From: Clostridia bacterium | Lineage (GTDB): Bacteria > Bacillota > Clostridia > Christensenellales > Borkfalkiaceae | Length of the DNA: 64,000 bases | Reading direction: 5' to 3' | Assembly (NCBI GenBank): GCA_017621155.1 | Contig: JAGATP010000052.1 | Location: 46,061-110,060 of the forward strand | Shown: positions 59,673 through 64,000 of the stretch, piece after piece | How the letters are laid out: each line of letters begins with the position of its first letter | How positions within the stretch are numbered: the first letter of the stretch is position 1 | Translations under genes and position numbers: made by a program | The notes under the pieces: model-generated | The model's database searches: none | What the model was told of the DNA's origin: nothing | What the model saw: only the letters and a program-made list of their open reading frames with translations

Positions 59673-61012
59673 ACGCCCTCCTTTAACAGACACACGTGTT
59701 GTTCCTTTGCCGAACGGGCGCGAATCTCCTTGCACCGTTTGCCCTTCCAGATTTTTTTCCAATCGTCCGTCAGCATCGAGCCGAGCGTCTCGCCGCCCAG
59801 CCAGGACTGACAGGGCAGGACGGAGCCGTTCGGGGAGATCGCCATATTCGACAGGCACGCGCCGCACGAGGGGACGACCATGTTCCAGCTTTTCAGCGTC
59901 TTTGCCGCAATCCAACCGGGAGACGTGAAGGAAAGCTCCATTTCATGGGCGATCGCGAATTCCCTCGCCCGTTCGAGGGCGGCAGTGATTTCCTTTCGGG
60001 TGAGCGCCGTTCCCTTCGAGGCTTCGCCCTTTGCGTTGCCCGAGGGAATGAGCCCCGACGAGGAGAGATAGGTGAGTCCCAGCGAATGGGCAAATTCGAC
60101 CGTCTTTTCATAGTCCGCGTTGAGAGAGCAAAGGGGCGTGTTGATGCTGACGTCGAGCCCCGCCTCCAAGGCGTTTCGAATGCCCTGCACCGTCTCCTGA
60201 AAGTGCTCTCCGCCGACGAGGGCGTTGTGCACGCTTTCGTCGTGGGAATACAGGGTGACTTGTACGCTGTCGAGGCTCGCCTTTGCGAGGGCGGAACAGA
60301 GCTCCTTGGTGAGGAGAATGCCGTTCGTATTCAGACGGGTGACAAACCACTTCGCGTGCTCGACGAGCGCGACGAGGTCTTTTCTGAGGGTCGGCTCTCC
60401 GCCCGTGAAGGTGACGGCGGGAATACACGCCTTTCGGCACTTGTCGAGAATGGCAAACCACTGCTCGGTGGTCAGCTCCTCCTGCATGGCGAGCGGTTCG
60501 TTCGCGTAGCAGTGAAGGCAGCGCTGATTGCAGTGCCATTTCCCCTCCGATTGCAGGGAGGAGATCATCAGATCCATGCGGTGCGGCGCGGACATGTGGC
60601 GGGCGTATTCGGAGAGGGTCATGTAGCCGAGATCGGCTTTCGGCTCTTTTCCGACGGCGAGCGCGCGGAAGGTCGCGATCATATCGGACAAATCGCGCTT
60701 GAATTCCTCGTCCTTGACGCCCGGGAAGATCTCCTTCGCCCGTTCGATTGTAGCGGAGACGAGGGCATCGACGTCCTCGTCCCGCAGGATGCCGGGGCGA
60801 AGATTGAGCTCTGAGATGAATAGCTTTAAAAGGACAGCCCACGCGCTGGAAAGGGGCAGGACGGAGTAGCCGTTGATGATGACGACCCACGGCGTGCTCG
60901 GTTTTGGATTTTTCGGGGGAACGAGGTGAAGCCGACAGACGCCCGGCGCTTCGGGGTCGAGCGTGGTGTGTACGACTTCATCGCAGGTTTTTAAATAATC
61001 TTTGAGTTTCAT
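59669..61012 (-). CDS. Radical SAM protein with SPASM-type C-terminus
   Basis: 447 residues from ATG 61012 (start uncertain, no good ribosome site; the frame is open to 61072). The radical SAM cluster motif is CNQRCLHCYA, followed by VTFTGGEPTLR and SVQVTLYSHDESVHN. The C-terminal extension has CGACLSNMAISPNGSVLPC and RCKEIRARSAKEQHVC, a SPASM or twitch-like arrangement for extra Fe-S clusters, as in enzymes that modify ribosomal peptides. The N-terminal 150 residues are a separate helical domain (perhaps substrate-binding). It is translationally coupled to the (Cys-Ala)6 membrane protein, its likely substrate. Confidence 0.9.
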   Translation of the reverse strand: MKLKDYLKTCDEVVHTTLDPEAPGVCRLHLVPPKNPKPSTPWVVIINGYSVLPLSSAWAVLLKLFISELNLRPGILRDEDVDALVSATIERAKEIFPGVKDEEFKRDLSDMIATFRALAVGKEPKADLGYMTLSEYARHMSAPHRMDLMISSLQSEGKWHCNQRCLHCYANEPLAMQEELTTEQWFAILDKCRKACIPAVTFTGGEPTLRKDLVALVEHAKWFVTRLNTNGILLTKELCSALAKASLDSVQVTLYSHDESVHNALVGGEHFQETVQGIRNALEAGLDVSINTPLCSLNADYEKTVEFAHSLGLTYLSSSGLIPSGNAKGEASKGTALTRKEITAALERAREFAIAHEMELSFTSPGWIAAKTLKSWNMVVPSCGACLSNMAISPNGSVLPCQSWLGGETLGSMLTDDWKKIWKGKRCKEIRARSAKEQHVCLLKEGV

Positions 61013-61145
61013 GAGTTTCGACCGTAATTTCTTACCAAGAAGTTGTTTGGGAAACAGACGCGCGCAAGACAAGGAGTGCGCGGATTTGACGACGGGAGTT
61101 TACTAAGTCGTAAATGACCGAGGCAAAACGCAAGCACGACACAAG

Positions 61146-61421
61146 GGTAGCAGCAAACGCATCGGGTAAGCCTGAAACGTGTTTTTTTTGTCCTTTCCGT
61201 GCCGCCAACGCTTGATATACCACCCGTATATCCGCGCGTTGTCTACCCAAAAATCCCTAAAAAATACTTCGTTTCAGGTGCTTCGCAGTTTTTACGTGCA
61301 TAAACGCCGTAAAACAAGGAAACCGAATGCAGCCGTATTCGCCATACGGCAAACGAGGTTGACACAGTATTACGGCTGTTTTCTGCCGTAAAAACCTTAT
61401 CCGTTGCGTTTGCCGCTACCC
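61146..61421. repeat. Inverted repeat region upstream of the radical SAM gene
   Basis: GGTAGCAGCAAACGCATCGG (from about 61146) recurs inverted with few changes near 61398-61421. Inside lie CCTGAAACG with T8 and its inverse (61170 and 61249-61272), a 7-bp hairpin GCCGTAT/ATACGGC (61332-61350) and TTACGGC/GCCGTAA (about 61371-61392). I find no convincing protein in 61013-61455. The hairpin stem is the same as one in the element at 18.8 kb. Confidence 0.6.
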
Positions 61422-61455
61422 TCTTGCGCGATGTATGTTTTTCAAACATTTCATA

Positions 61456-61482
61456 GAAAAACGCATCGAACATCGATGCGTT
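61456..61482 (-). terminator. Terminator of the DeoR-type regulator gene
   Basis: A perfect 10-bp stem (61460-61469 with 61473-61482) followed on the minus strand by TTTTC. Confidence 0.8.
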
Positions 61483-61490
61483 TAAAGGGA

Positions 61491-62249
61491 TTACATGACG
61501 ACGATGTCGTTTTGCTGGAACACCGAACGCATCTCTTCGGGGAAGTTCTGATCGGTGATGAGGACGTTGATGTCCTTGATGTGGGCGAAGGTATAGGGCA
61601 TGACCTTTCCGATTTTGGAAGAGTCGAGCATCATATAGACCGCCTTTGCCTTGGCGCACACGAGCTTTAAAAGGTCTGCCTCGATCTGCGAGTTGCAGGA
61701 AAATCCGTTGACGGGCGTAAAGGCGGAAGCGGAGATGACGGCAAGCTCGAAGTTCATATCGTTGAAGTATTCCTTTGCCATCGGGGAAGCGGTGGAGAGG
61801 TTTTCCTTGATGAGCTGACCGCCGATGACGGTAATGCGCAAATTCTTTTTCTGCGCAAGCTCCATTGCAACGGCGACGCCGTTGGTAAAGATGGTGCAAT
61901 TGAGATCGCCGATTTCCTTTGCAAGGTACATTGCGGTCGTTCCGCCGTCGATGAAGAGACTGATGCCATCGTCAATCAGTCCCGCCGCCTTTTGCGCGAT
62001 GGTGATCTTTTCGTCGGTGTGAATGACCGTCTTCTTGGTGTACGGCTCTCCGGAAACCTTCTGAATTTCCTTGACGGACATGGCGCCGCCGCGGATACGG
62101 ATAATTTTTCCGTCCTCTTCCAGCTGGAAAAGGTCGCGCCGTAACGTCATTTGAGAAACATTGGGGAAGTATTCTTCGAGCTGTTCGAGAGTCATTTTGC
62201 CGCGCTTGTCCAAAAGTTCTGCAAGTTCTTCGATTCTATCCCGTTTCAT
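61491..62249 (-). CDS. DeoR-family transcriptional regulator
   Basis: 252 residues from ATG 62249 (AAAGGAG upstream). N-terminal winged helix (about 5-57) with the DeoR signature VSQMTLRRDLFQLEEDGKIIRIRGGA, then the sensor domain (DeoRC) with SLFIDGGTTAMYLAKEI, TVIGGQL and NVLITDQNFP. Members sense phosphorylated sugars and usually repress sugar-use operons. No sugar operon lies beside it, so the target is elsewhere or is the gene itself. Confidence 0.93.
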   Translation of the reverse strand: MKRDRIEELAELLDKRGKMTLEQLEEYFPNVSQMTLRRDLFQLEEDGKIIRIRGGAMSVKEIQKVSGEPYTKKTVIHTDEKITIAQKAAGLIDDGISLFIDGGTTAMYLAKEIGDLNCTIFTNGVAVAMELAQKKNLRITVIGGQLIKENLSTASPMAKEYFNDMNFELAVISASAFTPVNGFSCNSQIEADLLKLVCAKAKAVYMMLDSSKIGKVMPYTFAHIKDINVLITDQNFPEEMRSVFQQNDIVVM

Positions 62250-62288
62250 AAGTACTCCTTTTTGAGAAAAATTTTGATATCCGATACC

Positions 62289-62317
62289 ATTATAACAGAC
62301 AATTTGAAAAAGCGCAA
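62289..62317 (-). promoter_or_regulatory. Promoter of the DeoR-type regulator gene
   Basis: Minus strand TTGCGC (62317-62312), 17-nt spacer, TATAAT (62294-62289), 40 nt before the ATG. Confidence 0.65.
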
Positions 62318-62457
62318 GCATTTTGCAATATTGAAAAAGATTTTGTGAGTAATTGGCAAAAATTTTTGTGAAAAGAAAATTGCCTTGAAAAACGAAAAAA
62401 AGGAGAAAAATGGGGGATGGAAATTGTTGAGAATGGCGTTCCGATCCCCTTAAAAAC

Positions 62458-62717
62458 TTGACAAACCGCCCTAAAAGGGGTAAAATGAGAAAAAAAGAAA
62501 CCGAGCGGGTGAAGAGTACGTTTTGGCAGGAAACAGAGAGGAGAATTTAAGGCTGAAAGATTCTCTTTCCGAAAAGAACGGAAGGTGCGCTCCCGCGTTT
62601 GAGGTCGGGTTAATCCCCGCGGCGCCCCGTTACCGGCAAAAGAGGGAAGAAATTCTAAAGTAAAGTGGAACAGCGGTTCAGTGCGCCTTTATATACTGGT
62701 ATAAAGGCGTGTTTTTT
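62458..62717 (+). promoter_or_regulatory. Cysteine T-box leader with promoter, ahead of cysE-cysS
   Basis: Promoter TTGACA (62458-62463), 17-nt spacer, TAAAAT (62481-62486). The leader shows the T-box start GGTGAAGAGTACG, the GGAAACAGAGAGG region of stem I, and a Cys specifier TGC at 62586-62588. The T-box proper is AAAGTGGAACAGCGG (about 62662-62676) and the terminator stem is 62684-62693 with 62700-62709, then TTTTTT. TGGA fits the U discriminator of tRNA-Cys. Uncharged tRNA-Cys should allow readthrough into cysE and cysS. Confidence 0.9.
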
Positions 62718-62734
62718 CAATTGAGGTGAACCCC

Positions 62735-63376
62735 GTGTTTTTCAAGCGTTTAAGAGCAGACATCAATGCCGCCAAGCGGAACGATCCCGCCGCGCGCAAC
62801 AAATTCGAAATTTTTCTGACCTATTCGGGCGTGCATGCCCTTTCGGCGCATCGCGTCGCCGCATTCTTCCTTCGCATTCACTGCAAGCTCCTCGCAAGGA
62901 TGATTTCGCAGTGGACGAAATTCTGTACAGGGATCGAGATTCACCCCGCCGCGAAGATCGCGCCCGGCGTGTTCATCGATCACGGCGCTGGCGTCGTCAT
63001 CGGCGAGACGGCGGAAGTCGGGGAAGGCACCGTCATCTATCAGGCGGTGACGCTCGGCGGAACGGGCAAAGAGACGGGCAAGCGACATCCCACGGTGGGA
63101 AAAAACTGCACCATCTCCGCGGGCGCAAAGGTGCTCGGCAACATCACCCTGGGCGACGGCGTCAAAGTGGGAGCGGGTGCGGTCGTTTTAAAGGACGTCC
63201 CCGACTACGCCACGGTGGTGGGCATTCCCGCCAAGATCGTGCGGATCAACGGCGAAAAGACCCCCGATCTCATTCCCGAACAGGAAGACCCCACGGCAAA
63301 GGAAATCGCCGCACTGAAAGAGAGAATCGAAGGCTTAGAGGAGGCGCTCCGCTTCCTTACGGAGAAAGGACTATGA
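62735..63376 (+). CDS. cysE: Serine O-acetyltransferase
   Basis: 213 residues from GTG 62735, chosen because GAGG ends about 9 nt upstream (an in-frame GTG at 62726 abuts the site). The N-terminal helical part is followed by a left-handed beta-helix with hexapeptide repeats: IEIHPAAKIAPGVFIDHGAGVVIGE, TVGKNCTISAGAKVLGN and VGAGAVVLKDVP. Catalytic His is in IDHGAG. It makes O-acetylserine, the cysteine precursor. Short form typical of Bacillota. A coiled tail ends the protein. The stop overlaps cysS by 4 nt, and both are under the T-box. Confidence 0.95.
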   Translation: MFFKRLRADINAAKRNDPAARNKFEIFLTYSGVHALSAHRVAAFFLRIHCKLLARMISQWTKFCTGIEIHPAAKIAPGVFIDHGAGVVIGETAEVGEGTVIYQAVTLGGTGKETGKRHPTVGKNCTISAGAKVLGNITLGDGVKVGAGAVVLKDVPDYATVVGIPAKIVRINGEKTPDLIPEQEDPTAKEIAALKERIEGLEEALRFLTEKGL

Positions 63377-64000
63377 AAATTTACAATTCGCTGACGAGAA
63401 AAAAGGAAGAATTTATCCCCTTGGAAGAGGGAAAGGTCAAAATGTACGCCTGCGGCATCACGGTGTCGGGCGAGGCGCACATCGGGCACGGCTATCAGGC
63501 GCTCATCTACGATATCATGCGGAAGTTCCTCGAAAAGTGCGGCTATGACGTCACCTATGCGAGAAATTATACGGACGTGGACGACAAGATCATTGCCAAG
63601 TCCAAGGAGACGGGCATTCCCGCCGACAAGTACGCCGAGATGATGATCGAGAAGATCGACAAAGCGATGGCGGACATGAAGATCGACGAGCCGACCCTTT
63701 GGCTCAAGGCGACGGAAAACATCGATAACATCATCGATTTTACGAAGCAGCTCATCGAGAAGGGACACGCCTATGCGACGCCCTCGGGCGACGTCTATTT
63801 CGACGTGGATACCTATCCCGCTTACGGACACCTTTCCAACCGCACGCCCGAAGAGTCTTTAAACGGCGTTCGGGTGGACAACGACGAGCAGAAGAAAAAT
63901 CCCTATGACTTTGCCCTCTGGAAGAGCGCAAAGGAGGGGGAAATCTGCTGGGATTCCCCTTGGGGCAAGGGGAGGCCGGGCTGGCACATCGAGTGCTCCG
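63373..64000 (+). CDS. cysS: Cysteinyl-tRNA synthetase (3' end outside window)
   Basis: 209 codons are open from ATG 63373 to the window edge. Class I signatures are present: [17 protein letters not shown] (HIGH motif with the first zinc Cys), [13 protein letters not shown], and PGWHIECS with zinc ligands at the very end of the window. In many CysRS the first segment reads CGPTVYD; here it is CGITVSG, a mild variation. It charges tRNA-Cys with cysteine; regulated with cysE by the T-box. Confidence 0.96.
   Translation, partial: MKIYNSLTRKKEEFIPLEEGKVKMYACGITVSGEAHIGHGYQALIYDIMRKFLEKCGYDVTYARNYTDVDDKIIAKSKETGIPADKYAEMMIEKIDKAMADMKIDEPTLWLKATENIDNIIDFTKQLIEKGHAYATPSGDVYFDVDTYPAYGHLSNRTPEESLNGVRVDNDEQKKNPYDFALWKSAKEGEICWDSPWGKGRPGWHIECS

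Overview
The window looks like chromosomal DNA of a Gram-positive, probably anaerobic bacterium of the class Clostridia, most likely an uncultured gut lineage (inference). Supporting signs are lipoprotein signal peptides in place of periplasmic ones, AddAB rather than RecBCD, strong AGGAGG ribosome sites, a T-box leader for cysteine genes, GHKL/LytTR two-component systems of the AgrC/AgrA type, HypA/HypB, a molybdenum hydroxylase and Fe-S rich oxidoreductases. Base composition is moderate to high GC. Genes sit in short operons, many with 4-nt ATGA overlaps.

Layout. 1-1898 (minus): left part of a FecCD/SBP metal-chelate uptake operon. 1981-5528: divergent three-subunit molybdenum hydroxylase. 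5572-6543: unknown gene. 6629-12598: system A (LytTR regulator, GHKL kinase, membrane-anchored GH3 protein, 4-TM protein). 12650-16117: OmpR-type regulator, ABC-2 exporter and kinase. 16388-18423: SOS-type Y-family polymerase and YolD-like protein. 18476-18977: gene-poor, heavily palindromic element. 19084-24381: system B (regulator, kinase, GH3). 24521-27505: second FecCD/ATPase/SBP operon. 27519-31421: hypB, large FAD/Fe-S oxidoreductase, hypA. 31471-36682: assorted small genes, including a DUF4250 protein, an alpha/beta hydrolase, two effector-binding-like proteins and a DUF1016 nuclease coupled to a membrane protein. 36841-37616: tRNA-Glu, tRNA-Met, tRNA-fMet and tandem decayed tRNA-Glu repeats. 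37666-39479: tilS, hpt. 39774-46438: system C (regulator, kinase, Ig-like lipoprotein, GH3, 4-TM protein). 46447-47521: lipoprotein. 47564-53929: addB, addA. 53988-58471: small genes, HAD phosphatase, methyltransferase, DUF4143 ATPase, XRE regulator. 58645-61012 (minus): radical SAM/SPASM enzyme coupled to a membrane protein with a (Cys-Ala)6 tail. 61456-62317: DeoR-type regulator. 62458-64000: T-box, cysE, cysS (cut by the window end).

The most striking content is three paralogous cassettes within 40 kb (A, B, C). Each pairs an AgrA/AgrC-like LytTR/GHKL system with a roughly 1000-residue GH3 glycosidase-like protein. In these proteins the two GH3 domains are in circularly permuted order and the enzyme is held outside the cell by a membrane helix at each end. 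Promoters in front of all three target operons carry direct repeats 21 or 22 bp apart just upstream of the -35 region, as expected for LytTR dimers. Two cassettes add a small 4-TM protein and one adds an Ig-like lipoprotein. No AgrB/AgrD-type signal gene is present, so a sugar or wall-derived signal is a reasonable hypothesis. Other points of interest are the radical SAM/(Cys-Ala) pair, the palindromic element at 18.5-19.0 kb, the tRNA-Glu repeats with compensated hairpin changes, and two promoters placed so close to start codons that the mRNAs may be leaderless.
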